Part shown: in pieces, positions 1 through 11,932 of the stretch
Position numbering within the stretch: the stretch's first letter is position 1
Layout: every line of letters begins with the position of its first letter
Assembly (NCBI RefSeq): GCF_007655135.1
Contig: NC_045132.1
Coordinates: forward strand, 7,874,001-7,938,000
Origin: Punica granatum
Taxonomy: Eukaryota > Streptophyta > Magnoliopsida > Myrtales > Lythraceae
Length of the DNA: 64,000 nt
Direction of reading: 5' to 3'
The notes under the pieces: model-generated
Told to the model about the DNA's origin: nothing
Databases searched by the model: none
The model's input: only the letters and a program-made list of their open reading frames with translations
Made by a program: the position numbers and the translations under genes

Positions 1-621
1 AGGAACTAATCAAATCAACCAACTAGCAGTAAAGTAAAAGAACACCAATAATTTTACGTGGAAAACCCCGATGTGGGGAAAAACCACGGGACCAACTCCG
101 AATCAACGATCCACTATGAATGAAGGTTATACAATGTCTTTCATCAAGGGTAAACCCTTGGATCACCAAACTCAAGAGAAACACTCTCTTGGATCACCAA
201 ATACTAAATTCGTCACCCACACCGGGTGGTTCACAAAATCAGCTGAAACAGCACCTACAGAGCTCGAATAGAAATTCTGACCGTTCAGAAGTTAGCCCCA
301 CGTGTTGTGAAGCTGCTGTCAAAATTTCGTCCCAATCGGAGTTCGTTTGATGTCCCGATCGAGGTTTGATCTCCAGCTGCGCACTGCCCCTGTTTATCCG
401 ATTTTGCTCTGTTCTTTTGTTGCTGCTTCTGCTGATCTGCTGCTTCTGTCTGCTGCTGCCGCACCTCCACTGATCTGCAGCTGTTCTGCTGCTATTTATT
501 CCTCAGCTAGTTTGCTGAAATATTAACCCTAACAAAAATGGGTTCTTGGGCCTATTAAAGCCCGATAAAAGCCCAATACAATTTGAGCCCAACTTCCTCC
601 AAATTGGAGGGATACCCAACA
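1..621 (-). repeat. 3' LTR of the copia element (partial at window edge)
   Basis: This matches 4730-5352 almost base for base. It ends at CCCAACA (615-621), the inverted partner of TGTTGGG at the other LTR edge. Its outer end lies before the window. Confidence 0.95.
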
Positions 622-635
622 AACTCCCCCTCCCG
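622..635 (-). other. Polypurine tract of the copia element
   Basis: On the minus strand the bases just before the 3' LTR read CGGGAGGGGGAG followed by TT and then the LTR TG. A purine run at this site primes plus-strand DNA synthesis. The pol stop codon (637-639) lies right beside it. Confidence 0.85.
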
Positions 636-636
636 A

Positions 637-3600
637 CTATTTGGAGGCTTCAAGCATACCGGCTATACTTCGGCAAACATGAAGTTTCTCCCTAGCGAGA
701 GGTTTTGTCATCATATCAGCTCCATTCTCATCGGTGTGCACTTTGTCTAGCTTCACCAGCTTGGACTCCAACACATCTCTAATCCAATGAAGCTTGATAT
801 CGATATGCTTCGACCTCGAATGGAAAGTGGGATTCTTGCAAAGATGAATTGCGCTTTGACTATCACAGTGTAGAACATACCTTTCTTGCTTCAAGCTCAA
901 CTCCTGCAAAAACTTTTGCAACCACAACATCTCCTTGCAACCTTCGGTCACCGCAATGTATTCGGTTTCCGTTGTAGACAAAGCGATGCACTTTTGAAGC
1001 CTTGACTGCCATGAGATAGCTCCCCCTGCAAAAGTCATCAAGTATCCCGAAGTGGATTTCCGGGAATCAATATCTCCTGCCATATCCGCATCCGTATAGC
1101 CCACTAACTCCGGCTTACCAGTGCCAAAGTGTAAACACACCTTGGATGTTCCTCTGAGATACCTTAGAATCCACTTAACTGCATTCCAATGCTCTTTCCC
1201 CGGATTGGAGAGAAAACGACTAACCACACCAACAGAATGAGCGATATCTGGTCTTGTACAGACCATGGCATACATCAAACTTCCTACAGCTGATGAGTAA
1301 GGAACTTTCTTCATCTCTTCTTTCTCCTTCTCACTTGTAGGACATTGCTTCGAGCTAAGTTTGAAATGAGAAGCAAGTGGTGATGAAACTGGTTTAGCAT
1401 TACCCATGTTGAACCGATCCAAAATCTTCTCGATGTACTTCTCTTGAGAAAGCCAAAGTTTTCCACTTGATCTGTCACGAGAAATATGCATCCCAAGGAT
1501 CTGCTTTGCCGGTCCCAAATCCTTCATGGCAAAGGACTTGCTGAGCTCTTTCTTCAACTCTGCAATCTTGCTCATATCATGACCGACAAGCAACATATCA
1601 TCCACATATAACAGTAAAATGATAAAATCACCATCCGAGAATTGTTTCACGAACACACAATGATCTGAAGTTGTCCGTGTGTAGCCATGGCTCAACATGA
1701 AAGAGTCAAACTTTTTGTACCACTGCCGAGGTGCTTGCTTAAGCCCATACAAGCTCTTTCTCAGCCTGCACACCAAATGCTCCTTACCTTTAACTCGGAA
1801 TCCTTCAGGCTGCTCCATATATATTTCTTCCTCCAAGTCACCATGCAGGAAAGCTGTTTTTACATCGAGCTGCTCGATCTCCAAGTTCAGACTAGCTGCC
1901 AGTGCGAGAACAACTCGGATCGATGACATCTTGACAACGGGCGAGAAGATCTCCTCGAAGTCAACTCCTTTCTTCTGGTTGAAACCTTTCACTACCAGCC
2001 GAGCTTTGTATCGAGGTCGCGAGTTCTCTGTCTTCAACCTGTAGACCCATTTGTTCTTCAATGCTCTCTTACCTTGCGGTAGCTTCACTAGGTCATACGT
2101 GTGATTTTCAGACAAGGAGTTCATCTCCTCATTCATCGCCTTCAACCAGTGCTCCTTGTGCTCATGTGCCACAGCTTCATCATAGCACTCAGGTTCTCCC
2201 CCGTCAGTCAGTAGCACATACTCATGAGGCGGATATCTTGTAGATGGTCGTCTTATTCTATCAGATTGTCTAGGTAGATCTGCAGGCTCTAACTGTAACC
2301 GCGAGCCTGTATCATCCGTAGTCACATCATCATCTACCTGAGGAATCTCACCCCCAGTCGTGGTTTCTTCATACTCACCAGGTACCTCTTCCACTGGATG
2401 CTCTACATCAACCGGTACAGGAATAGAGATCTCGTGAGGATTGCCTACTTTGGCCTTCTCTAACTTTTGCAAATCCTCGATTGTCTGGTCCTCAAAGAAG
2501 ACAACATCCCTACTCCTGATGATCTTCTTGCTATCAGGGTCCCAAAGCCTGTACCCGAACTCTTCATGTGCATAACCCAAGAAGATGCATTGTTTTGCCT
2601 TGGCATCAAGTTTTGATCTTTCATCTCGAGGAATGTGAACAGATGCCCTGCACCCGAAGACTCTGAGATGCTTGTATGATACTTTCTTGCCGGTCCACAC
2701 CTGCAGGGGTACATCTCCATCAAGTGCAACTGACGGTGTAAGATTAATAAGATCAACCGCTGACCTCATTGCCTCGCCCCAGAAAGACTTAGACAGTTTC
2801 GCCTGAGAAAGCATACAACGAACTCTCTCAACAATTGTGCGATTCATCCTCTCTGCAAGCCCGTTCTGCTGTGGTGTCTTTGGTACCGTCTTCTCAAGTT
2901 TGATACCGTGAGTCCTGCAATAGTTCTCAAAAGGACCCCTATACTCACCACCATTATCAGCTCTTACACATTTCAGCTTCATGCCCGTTTCTCTTTCCAC
3001 TGCTACATGGAAGTTCTTGAAAATCTCAGTCACCTGATCTTTAGTTCTCATAGGGTAAGCCCAAACCTTCCTGGTGTGATCATCTATAAAGGTCACAAAA
3101 TAGAGAGCACCACCAAGAGATCTATCCGACATGAAACAAACATCAGTATGCACAAGGTCAAGTATATGATCGCATCTAGAGGGACGACTTCTAACAAAAG
3201 AAACTCTCCTCTGCTTACCGGCTAAACAGTGATCACAAGTGCTCAAGTGCATACCTTTAACGGGCAAAGACTGCTTTCTAGCAAGAATTTGAATACCTTT
3301 CTCGCTGATATGCCCAAGTCTCCTATGCCATAACTCGATAGGATAATCCTCAGCAACATTAACCTGACCGGAATTGTGTTTGGCACGCAGCCTGTAGAGA
3401 GTGTCGGTCTTCTGACCCCGTGCCACAATCAACAAACCCTTGGAGAGCTTCCATCTCCCATTACTAAATTCGTTACTGTAGCCTTCATCATCAAGCTGAC
3501 CCGTCGAGATTAGGTTAAGGCGAATTTCTGGAACATGCCTCACCTTCTTCAGAAGCAACTTGCAGCCAAGCTCGGTCTCTAGACAGACATCACCAGTACC

Positions 3601-3735
3601 GACAATCTTGCATGACTGTCCATTCCCATTCTCACATAACCATAGTCCCCGGTAGTGTAAGATGAGAAGAAATCCCGATGAGGAGTGACATGAAACGAGG
3701 CACCTGTATCTGCAACCCAGGTAGAGTCCTGACAT
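637..3735 (-). pseudogene. copia pol: integrase, reverse transcriptase, RNase H (frame-broken from gag)
   Basis: The open stretch of 1,032 residues holds the pol enzymes in copia order. Near residues 136-170 is the integrase zinc finger (LWHRRLGH, then CDHC). The integrase catalytic triad is intact: D198 (HTDV), D260 (RADNGG), E295 (NGLAER). RT begins near residue 545; the catalytic YVDD is at 710-713. RNase H has D882 (YTDAD), E923/E925 (STTETEY) and D958 (HCDSQ). About the first 34 residues are out-of-frame translation of the protease region, so the given start is not real: this is the downstream part of a gag-pol polyprotein. The break is a single T missing from the short T run at 3623-3624, which throws the gag-protease frame off. 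Apart from that the enzymes look undamaged, consistent with the tiny LTR divergence. Confidence 0.93.
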
Positions 3736-4603
3736 GTGAAATTCACATAGGCTTCATCACAAATGATGTAGGTCTCTCCATCAGATGCCACTGCTGTAGT
3801 GCCTTCTTCTTTCTTGTTCTCACCGTTGCCATTCTGATTTTTCTTCAGAGCTCTACACTCCCTTTTGTAGTGTCCCTCCTTTCCACAGTGATAGCAAGTG
3901 ACCACTTTCCTCGTCTTCGACTTTGATCTACCCCTCGATTTGCCACGTGAGTTACTATGCTTGGAAGAGAAATTTCTGCTTTGACTTCTCCCCCGTTGTT
4001 CAGTAACCAAAGCTTCAGACTGAATGGAAATCCCCGAGCCTTTCCTTCTAGTCTCCTCATTAAATAAACTGTCTGTCACCGTGGCCAACGATAGCTTCCC
4101 ATTTGGCGCAGAATTGCTTAATGCAACCACGAGTGTGTCCCAATTATCCGGTAGAGTCCCTAAAAGTAGACAAGCCTGCAACTCATCGGGTAATATTATC
4201 TCCAGGTTCGTCAACTGGTTAATAATATCCTGGAAATTACTCATGTGCGCAGCCATATCACCTCCATCCTGAAAACGAAGATGAACCAGCTTCTTCACGA
4301 GGAATGCCTTATTTTGCGGTGTCTTCCTCGCATAGAGATTTGTCAATTTATCCCACAAAGCTTTTGCATTTGTCTCCTGAGCAACATGATGATAAATACT
4401 ATTGTCTATCCACTGCCGAATCAAACCAATAGTCTTCCGATTTGTGCGTTCCCAAGCCTTGTCATCCTTATCTTTGGGTTTCGCGGAATCCCCTTCAATG
4501 GGATCGTACAAATCCCTGCAAAATAGAAGATCCTCCATCCGAGACTTCCATATAGAGTAGTGGTTGCATTCAACTTGAACATAGATCCTGTAGATTCCTC
4601 CAT
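3579..4603 (-). pseudogene. copia gag and protease (two frame breaks)
   Basis: Gag packages the element RNA into virus-like particles in the cytoplasm and the aspartic protease cleaves the polyprotein. The main open part (3579-4538, 319 residues) contains a UBN2/copia gag region, an Arg/Ser-rich basic stretch (180-212), a CCHC zinc knuckle (C215, C218, H223, C228) and the protease active site DTG at 277-279 (WVADTGAS). The natural start is probably the ATG at 4601-4603, but one base is missing near 4561-4565, so those first codons read in another frame. A second loss at 3623-3624 separates gag-protease from pol. Family knowledge says Tnt1-type elements use one uninterrupted frame, so both breaks are damage and not programmed frameshifts. 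Confidence 0.9.
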
Positions 4604-4640
4604 CTCGAAAACACCGAAAAACTCAAATTCTCTAACCCGA

Positions 4641-4653
4641 GGCTCTGATACCA
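4641..4653 (-). other. Primer binding site, tRNA-Met type
   Basis: The minus strand reads TGGTATCAGAGCC two bases inside the 5' LTR edge. This is the standard plant copia primer site complementary to the 3' end of initiator tRNA-Met. Confidence 0.93.
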
Positions 4654-4655
4654 CT

Positions 4656-5352
4656 TGTTGGGAAGGGATGTACTCAACCAAACAATAACGCAGCGATTAA
4701 TCTTCCTCCCCTTCTAGTGTAATCGAGATAGGAACTAATCAAATCAACCAACTAGCAGTAAAGTAAAAGAACACCAATAATTTTACGTGGAAAACCCCGA
4801 TGTGGGGAAAAACCACGGGACCAACTCCGAATCAACGATCCACTATGAATGAAGGTTATACAATGTCTTTCATCAAGGGTAAACCCTTGGATCACCAAAC
4901 TCAAGAGAAACACTCTCTTGGATCACCCAAATACTAAATTCGTCACCCACACCGGGTGGTTCACAAAATCAGCTGAAACAGCACCTACAGAGCTCGAATA
5001 GAAATTCTGACCGTTCAGAAGTTAGCCCCACGTGTTGTGAAGCTGCTGTCAAAATTTCGTCCCAATCGGAGTTCGTTTGATGTCCCGATCGAGGTTTGAT
5101 CTCCAGCTGCGCGCTGCCCCTGTTTATCCGATTTTGCTCTTGTTCTTTTGTTGCTGCTTCTGCTGATCTGCTGCTTCTGTCTGCTGCTGCCGCACCTCCA
5201 CTGATCTGCAGCTGTTCTGCTGCTATTTATTCCTCAGCTAGTTTGCTGAAATATTAACCCTAACAAAAATGGGTTCTTGGGCCTATTAAAGCCCGATAAA
5301 AGCCTAATACAATTTGAGCCCAACTTCCTCCAAATTGGAGGGATACCCAACA
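4656..5352 (-). repeat. 5' LTR of the copia element, 697 bp
   Basis: It runs from TGTTGGG to CCCAACA, a perfect inverted terminal pair. On the minus strand an A/T-rich GAATAAATAGC (about 5222-5232) is the best candidate TATA box. The five bases outside it are gaaag; the matching target duplication would be left of the window. Confidence 0.94.
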
Positions 5353-7374
5353 GAAAGGGCCAACACGGAAACACAACCTTCCAAAGACGTCCCGACATTT
5401 GATATAATTGTCTGTATCAATATGAACTTAATTTGCTGAATTAATTATCCATAATTTGGTGTGAGCAGAACTCATGGAAGCATTGAATTGTATCAAAGAG
5501 GAGCGAGTGAGATGCGCACGTTGCTTCGATTCAATATATTTGAATGATTGATGACTACATGCTACTAAGCACAATCAAATCATATTGAAGCTGTTCAGTT
5601 TTAATATTCATGCATCAATAATCTGCCAAATTATTAGAGTAGAAAAAAATCCCGTACCGCTCGAGGAAGATAGAAAATGTATCAATAACATCGTGCTAAA
5701 GCCATAAACATCAAGGAATCGAGAATCGGAATTATTGCACATAACCCTTGGCGACCCAAAATCGACCGCTGAAAATCATATTTAGGTCATGTATATAGTA
5801 CCGGTTGACTACTCGGATTACCGGATGATACGATATAATTTTTCTTTCCCACCCGAAGTTGGCAGTCAAACAAATTGCGTTTCGGGCGCTGTACTTGCAG
5901 GACTACTTCACCAAACTTAGAGGCTTGACCAAGAGGAAATATAACAACTATTGGGGACACTTGACATCACTTTCCTAAATGACACCTATTTGATAACACA
6001 GTCGGCCCTCAAAGTGGACCATTCTCTTTCTAAATGCAAATTTTTCGAGAAATTTTTCTGTATTTTTATATCGTCCCTTATTACGTAAAAAAAACAAAAA
6101 TAAAAATAATACAGCATATGGACGAATGTATATATATATATATAATGAAGAATTTTATAAGTTACTCCTTGCCATTTGAGGAACAACTATTTAAGATTAT
6201 TTCAAAATTTTCAAATGTCCGGTATTGGTACAGAGTAGGTGCTAATTTAATATGGTTTGTCCGGAAAATAACTAAATGATTGAATAAAATATTTCAACCA
6301 AAATAAAAATGAATAAGGTGTGTCCCACATTGTGAAATAAAAAAGGTAAGTTACTCCACACATCGTGAACCTTATACTGGCAAATTGTTGGGTCTAGCGG
6401 TTAAATTAGTCAATGCCCGTACGAAATATTTTCGTATTCAAAGATAACGAATCGTACTTATACGAAATATTATTTTCCGAGTTAGTCGACTACATGAACA
6501 AAATAGTCGACTGTATGCACGTGTTGAGATTTTATTTTCGTACAAACATGAACCATTGTTTTTCGAGTATGAAAATATTTTGTACCCAGTCGACTATACA
6601 CACATGCAATCCATTGAAATGTACATGCGTTCAACTAAAATAAACATGCAGTCGACTAAAATATACATTCGGAAAACAATGTTTTGTACGGTTATAAAAT
6701 GTTATTCTCCCAGTACGAAGACATTTTGTACGGGACCTTATTCGCTATGGGTGGATTTAAACGACTCCTCTCTCGTACTTTCCGTGATCCAATTCACGTT
6801 TTGCTCGACGCCAGAAAATGCTAGGGAGAAAGTACGGGAAGTGCTCTATTTTTATGAAGCTTTGATGAGTACTTTTTCCTCGCATGCATATACCCGAAAA
6901 AAAGGGGAAAATGGAAAACTACTACCAGCCTAACTTAATTTTGTATAAATTGAAGATTCAAGTCAAGGTTTGGAACCCTAATGCGTGTTGACTTGACATT
7001 CAGGTAAACAGCATAAATGGTGGGGTGCTGACTAATACATTCATCATCAGATCTCAGATGTACGTCTGTGATCTTTTTCTCCAAGTGTTGACTGACTTTG
7101 CTTTTTCATTTTGAGCTGAGTAATGCCATAATTCCAGGTCCTCTAGAAACTGCATCTGGTCTTCTGTTCAGCCAGATATATTTATAAAATAAAATTATTT
7201 TATGTTACAATAAATATATATATATATATTTTTTTTTTCAGATGAGAAATGAAGGATTTTAAGGAGAGACTTGTACAACAGACCTCGTGGTTTTATATGA
7301 ACCACATTTTTTAAGCAAGTATTTTAAGAGATCAATATGTTAGCTCCCTACGTCTATATCAAAAAACAAATCCA
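5353..7374. other. Intergenic, no gene recognised
   Basis: The stretch is AT-rich with short interrupted frames only. Two dinucleotide runs (TA) occur near 6130 and 7208. The only structure I see is the cluster of AGTCGACT palindromes at 6484-6657, listed separately. Confidence 0.6.
6484..6657. repeat. Cluster of four AGTCGACT palindromes
   Basis: The 8 bp palindrome occurs at 6484-6491, 6505-6512, 6588-6595 and 6650-6657, mixed with repeated GTACGAAA-like words. No flanking TIRs or coding region explains it. It may be a decayed tandem repeat. Confidence 0.5.
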
Positions 7375-8159
7375 GGGAAAAAGACAAATATTCCTTATGA
7401 TTTGAGGTCTAGACAAATCGCACAATATTTTTTTGTTTAGGACAATTAATCCTACTGTGATTTGTCCCGTTAGACATAGGGGGTTACGACATTAATTTTT
7501 TTTCATTTTCAGTCCTCAATTGATTGTCTTTTAATCATTTTGGTCATAAATCTTTTTCTTTTATCATTCATATCCTCAACTTTTTATTTTATTTCATTTT
7601 AGTCCTATAAAGAAAAATCGAAAGGGGAGGGGGTCGGAGCCGCTAATTGGCGACCTCGACCCGTCCACCGAGGGTGCCGACAACCACATAGGACGCCGGC
7701 GCCCTCAGTGGAGGGGTCGGGATCGCCGATTGACTGCCTTAACCCCGAATCAACCGGGGACTTTGACTTGGGGTCCTTGGTCGATTCGGGGTCGGGGCCA
7801 CCAATCGACGATCCCGACCCCTCCACCGAGGTCGCCAGCGTCCTCTGTGGATGCCGGCGCCCTAGGTGGAGGGTTTGGGGTCGCCGATTGGCGGCCCCGA
7901 CCCCCTCCCCCTTCGATTTTTCTTTATAGAACTAAAATGAAACAAAATGGAAAGTTGAGGATAGGAATGATAAAAGAAAAAGATTTAGGACCAAAATAAT
8001 TAAAATGCTAAAGATTGAGAATTGAAAATGAAATAAAATTAACGTCGTAACCCCTATGTCTAACGGAGCAAACCACATAAGGGTTAATTGTTCTAAATAA
8101 AAGAACATGTTGAGATTTGTCCCGACCTTAAACCACAAAGGGGCTTTTGTCATTTTCTC
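7375..8159. mobile_element. Foldback element: 785 bp near-perfect inverted repeat
   Basis: Two arms of about 390 bp meet near 7764 and pair along almost their full length: an AT-rich outer half (GGGAAAAAGACAAAT at the left, its partner GAGAAAATGACAAAAG at the right) and a GC-rich inner half around 7620-7910. The nine flanking bases, acaaatcca and aaaaatcta, agree at 7 of 9 positions, suggesting an old 9 bp target duplication of Mutator type. No transposase is present. Small frames inside are by-products of the GC-rich arms. Read-through transcripts would form a very long hairpin and could feed small-RNA silencing; that is inference. Confidence 0.85.
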
Positions 8160-8732
8160 AAAAATCTATACTATATATAACTTGGCGTTACTCAACTTGG
8201 AAGCAATGTGACTCTCCCTTTTTACACATATCTCTCCTTTTAATTAATATTTTTCGTAATACAAATTAGAAATATAATAAATTAATAGCTTGTAGCAAGT
8301 TTATTTCATTATTTGAGGAAACTATATGGATTCTCAAGAAATGGAAATTTGAAAAGTAAATTCATTTAATTAAGTCTATCTATATATTAATAAGTGACGT
8401 GAATTGGAAATCAATCACGAGTAAATGGATTGTTTTTTGAAGTTCCTCATTGCTCGAATTGGAGGCTTTTGAAAACTCCTCATTTCTCAAATGAGAGAGT
8501 CAGATGAGAGTACTTTTAAATTATATATATATTAAGGCTGTTGATTAGGTAAAATAATTATGGTGGTTGATTATATCTAAATGTTGAATTTCGATTGTAA
8601 AATCACGTTCGTACACATATTTGCGTAACAAGATTCCCTACCCATCCTTTTTAATTTTATGTATTTCCAGCCACAAAAAAATTTGTGGCTGCTCATTTAT
8701 AACACGAGGATATGTCGATCTGTCTCAATTAG
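8160..8732. other. AT-rich intergenic with one Helitron-like 5' end
   Basis: At 8379 the sequence A|TCTATATATTAATAAG resembles the 5' ends of the Helitrons elsewhere in this window. I found no matching hairpin and CTAG end, so it is at most a fragment. No gene is visible. Confidence 0.4.
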
Positions 8733-9697
8733 TATTATTTTTATATCGAACCGGCTAGTTTAATAAAATATTTTTAGAATTTTTAGAATGAAAGATCAAA
8801 ACCCAATTAATAAAACATTAAAAGAGAAAAACCCAAAATCACTCATTGCAATCTTATCAGAAACCAAATCAATATTAAACAATTAAAAAATTGACCAAAA
8901 AAATGCATTAGAAGGAGACTTGTACCCACGGAAGTATATGCAAAATTTTCCCACAAGCAAAAAAAATTCATATTATTTATTATTTCCATCTTTCGACCAA
9001 TATATCATTAACTTATAGAAAGATAGTAGATAATAAACTCTAATAAAACATATCTCATTAACATATAGGAAGAAAGAAAATAAATGATAGTCATTATTTT
9101 TAAGAGGAAGCACATGGGCCAGTTTATATTATTTTTAGATCGAATCAGCTAATTTAATAAAATTAAATTAAATTTCATGATTTTTAGAATAAAAAATCAA
9201 AACTCAATTAATAAAACTTTAAAAGAGAAAATCCCAAAATCACGCATTGCAATCGTATCAGAAAACCAAGTCAACATTAAACAATTAAAAAGAATGACAA
9301 AAAACTGCATTAAAAGGAGACTTGTACCTATGAAAGTATATGCAAATTGTTCTTGCATAGCAAATGTAATTCAGAACAAATTTTTGGGATGTGAAATATT
9401 CTAGTGGTAATTGTATTTTCCCCACATATATTTAAGCCAAAAATTTCATATAATCTATTATTGTCATCTTTCGTCCAATATATCATTAACTTATAAAAAC
9501 ATAATAGATAATAAGCTCTAAGAAAACATATATCATTAACTTATAGAACGAAAGAAAGAAAAGAATAGTCATTATTTTTACAAGGGAGATCCATGAGCTA
9601 GTTTACATTATTTTTAGATCGAACCAGCTAGTTCAATAAAATAAAATTTTGAAGAATTTTATGATTTTTAAAATAAAAAAAAAATCAAAACCCAATT

Positions 9698-10539
9698 TTT
9701 TTTGGATAAATGGTGTAACTTCATTGATAACAAAGTGAATTTACATCAGAAACCAGTACCATTTTACTCTATAAAGAGCAAAATCAGAAAATACCCAAGA
9801 GCTACTCCCAAATCAACTAAGTGCAGTATCAAATTGGTGAAACATATGCCTCGCAATGAGAGAGTGTACAATTTTGCAAGAGAATCGAGGAAGAACAGAC
9901 AACTTTGCTTTCACATCCGAGAAGATCCTTCGTATTATAATTGTTGGAGACGAGACTTGATTCTGGTAGAGCCTGGCGTTCCTCTCCCTCCAGATGCAGT
10001 AAATGTAGTGAGTCCAGAGAAGTTTAAGACAAATAACATCCAGCTTCTTTCCACGGAGAGAGGAGACCCAGCAAAGTTCCGTATTCCAGTCGACATTGTG
10101 CTTGTTCAATCCAACACGGTCTAATAAACTTCTCCAAATCCCTTGGGTGATAGGACATTCAAAAAAGAGGTGATTTCGGGTCTCCAATTCCAAACTACAA
10201 AATTCGCATTCGGGTGCAGTAATCGAGATTCTCCAAATCATAAGCCTATCTTTTGTACTCAATCCATTATGAATACAAAGCCAGCTAATGAAAGAGGATC
10301 GAGGGAACTGCCCCTCAAACCAGATTGCGTTACTCCATTCCATCTTCTGGCTTCTGGGACTTAAGCATTTCCACGCACTAGTAACAGAAAATGTCTTGGA
10401 TTTGTGAGCCGTCCATGTGACCCTATCACGATCAGAGAGTCGAATTGCATTTGCAAGATCACGGAGCAGGCCAGCTTGCAGATCCGAGCTTCTAGGCCAA
10501 TGCCAGCATCCATCAACCAGAATCGAACTAACTGTTGCG
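9698..10539 (-). mobile_element. 5'-truncated LINE (L1-type) insertion
   Basis: The 842 bp insert is flanked by a perfect 13 bp direct repeat, TCAAAACCCAATT, at 9685-9697 and 10540-10552. A T run at the left end is the short poly(A) tail of a minus-strand copy. Variable-length duplication, a tail and 5' truncation are hallmarks of target-primed reverse transcription. Joining the two flanks restores an unbroken unit of the surrounding tandem repeat, which fixes the boundaries well. Confidence 0.93.
9813..10539 (-). pseudogene. LINE ORF2 C-terminal fragment with zf-RVT domain
   Basis: The frame covers only the end of ORF2, about 240 residues. It holds the plant reverse-transcriptase zinc-binding domain (zf-RVT): a SAWKCL stretch near residue 57, FISWLCIHNGLSTKDRL, then the metal-binding CEFC ... 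HLFFECP cluster, followed by the usual WRERNARLY stretch. The RT and endonuclease parts are absent because the copy is 5' truncated. No start codon exists: the first codons come from the insertion junction. The frame has no internal stop, so the insertion is probably fairly young. About 115 bases of 3' untranslated region separate its stop from the tail. Confidence 0.92.
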
Positions 10540-10680
10540 TCAAAACCCAATTAATAAAACATTAAAAGAGAAAATTTCAAAATCACACATTGCAATAGTA
10601 TCAAAAAAATCAAATCAACATTAAAAAAAATAAATAAAAAATAAATAAAAAATAAAAAGATGATTAAAAAACTGCATTAG

Positions 10681-11932
10681 AAGTGAAATAATATGAAGTG
10701 AAATAATACACTCGACTGTGGGCTTTAGGCCCAAATGAAGAAAAATTCAAGGTATATATAACATCCAGTTCAGTTTAATTATTTTTCCATTTTTCATTCT
10801 AAAAATCGAAAATCACACACATCCAGAAATAACAAAGCTAGATAAAGGGGAACGGAACTACCACTGACGATGAATGAACCTGAGATCTCATGGTTATGAT
10901 TCTTATGAAGAACTTGTGCTACCGTACGAAACAAGGAAAAGTGCTCCCCTTCCCTCCCTTTCCCTCTTTTTTTGCAAGTCAAACATAGAGTAAAAGTCTG
11001 GGGAGAGAGATTTTTTTTTTGAAGTTTAAAAACACATCATAATATGATGACTTTTTTTTTCGGTGGATCATATAATATGATGGCTTTTTAGTTCTAAAAG
11101 AATTTTAAAAAAATTTCCCCATTGGTATGTTGAAAGTACAACTATCCACAAACTAATTGATTGTTATTAAAATAAGACTAATGATAATTATAATAGGGAG
11201 AAGCATAATAGATGTTATATATCGAGTATAACATCTTAGCATTTGTTGTTTAATGAGAGATCTATTAAACCGGAACTTTGCTTTCACAACTTGATGAATA
11301 ATGGAATCTGGATTTATTTAACATCATCATGATCTTTTCTAATGTATGTATTTATATGTATATATATATATACACATTTGGGTGAAAATATATGTATATT
11401 GGGACGCAATATGTACATGTGCCCGTATCAAAATACAGTACTACAGAGAATTATCACATCAAATAAAGCACATATGAACAAAATAAAAAAAATATTTTCA
11501 TATTATTATATTGTGCATAATATACTCAGCAAAGTCAAAACTCGCATTCAAACTAATACCTAGCATCTATAATAAGAAATTAATACCAATCATAACATCC
11601 TATAAAATAAGCATAAGAATCTCAGAAAAGAACAATCATTTCTCCCTATTATACTTCTAATTATTGTCCTGTTCGAGCAACAAACTATAGATGCGTATAT
11701 GGACAGTTGAACTTTCAACCTATGGGGAAAAATCTTATAAATTTTCATTAGAGATAAAAAGGGCATGTGTTTATACTTTCAAAAGTGAAATCTCACTCTC
11801 CAAACTTCTGAAAGTAATCTCACTTTTCGGATTAACATGATTGAGAATGTTATTTTTCAGATGATTATGATTAACAGTCAAAATATGCGCTAGTACAATA
11901 CCCAAACTACCCTTATTGTTCTTAATTTTTTT
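10681..11932. other. Intergenic, no gene recognised
   Basis: AT-rich sequence with short frames and a TA run near 11356. I see no conserved motif, TIR or RNA gene. Confidence 0.5.

Larger units (their letters stand above)
1..5352 (-). mobile_element. Ty1/copia LTR retrotransposon, Tnt1/Tork-like, nearly full length
   Basis: Two near-identical LTRs flank a 4.0 kb interior read on the minus strand in the order PBS, gag, protease, integrase, reverse transcriptase, RNase H, PPT. That order (integrase before RT) defines copia. The right LTR is complete; the left one runs off the window start, so about 74 bp and the left target duplication are outside. Over the 621 shared LTR bases I count two substitutions and two one-base indels, so the insertion is very recent. 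The coding region, from a gag ATG at 4603 to a stop at 637, would be about 1,320 codons, close to the Tnt1 polyprotein, but two single-base losses break it. A young copy that cannot make its own full polyprotein could still move in trans. Confidence 0.96.
8733..10680. repeat. Degenerate tandem repeat, three units of ~0.39-0.48 kb
   Basis: Units begin near 8733, 9122 and 9604 with ATTATTTTTAGATCGAA. Each continues through the same series of words (CAAAACYCAATTAATAAAAC, CATTGCAAT, AGGAGACTTGTACC, ATATCATTAACTTATAG). Unit 2 carries about 95 extra bases near 9350-9445. Unit 3 is split by the LINE insertion and resumes at 10553. No coding capacity is evident. Confidence 0.8.

Noticed and set aside
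6034..6933. Frames of 66-125 residues
   Set aside because: No motif, unlikely codon use, and they cross simple repeats and the AGTCGACT cluster.
7605..7999. Overlapping 73-89 residue frames in both strands, Pro/Asp/Gly-rich
   Set aside because: They lie in the GC-rich core of the foldback element and mirror each other because of the inverted repeat.
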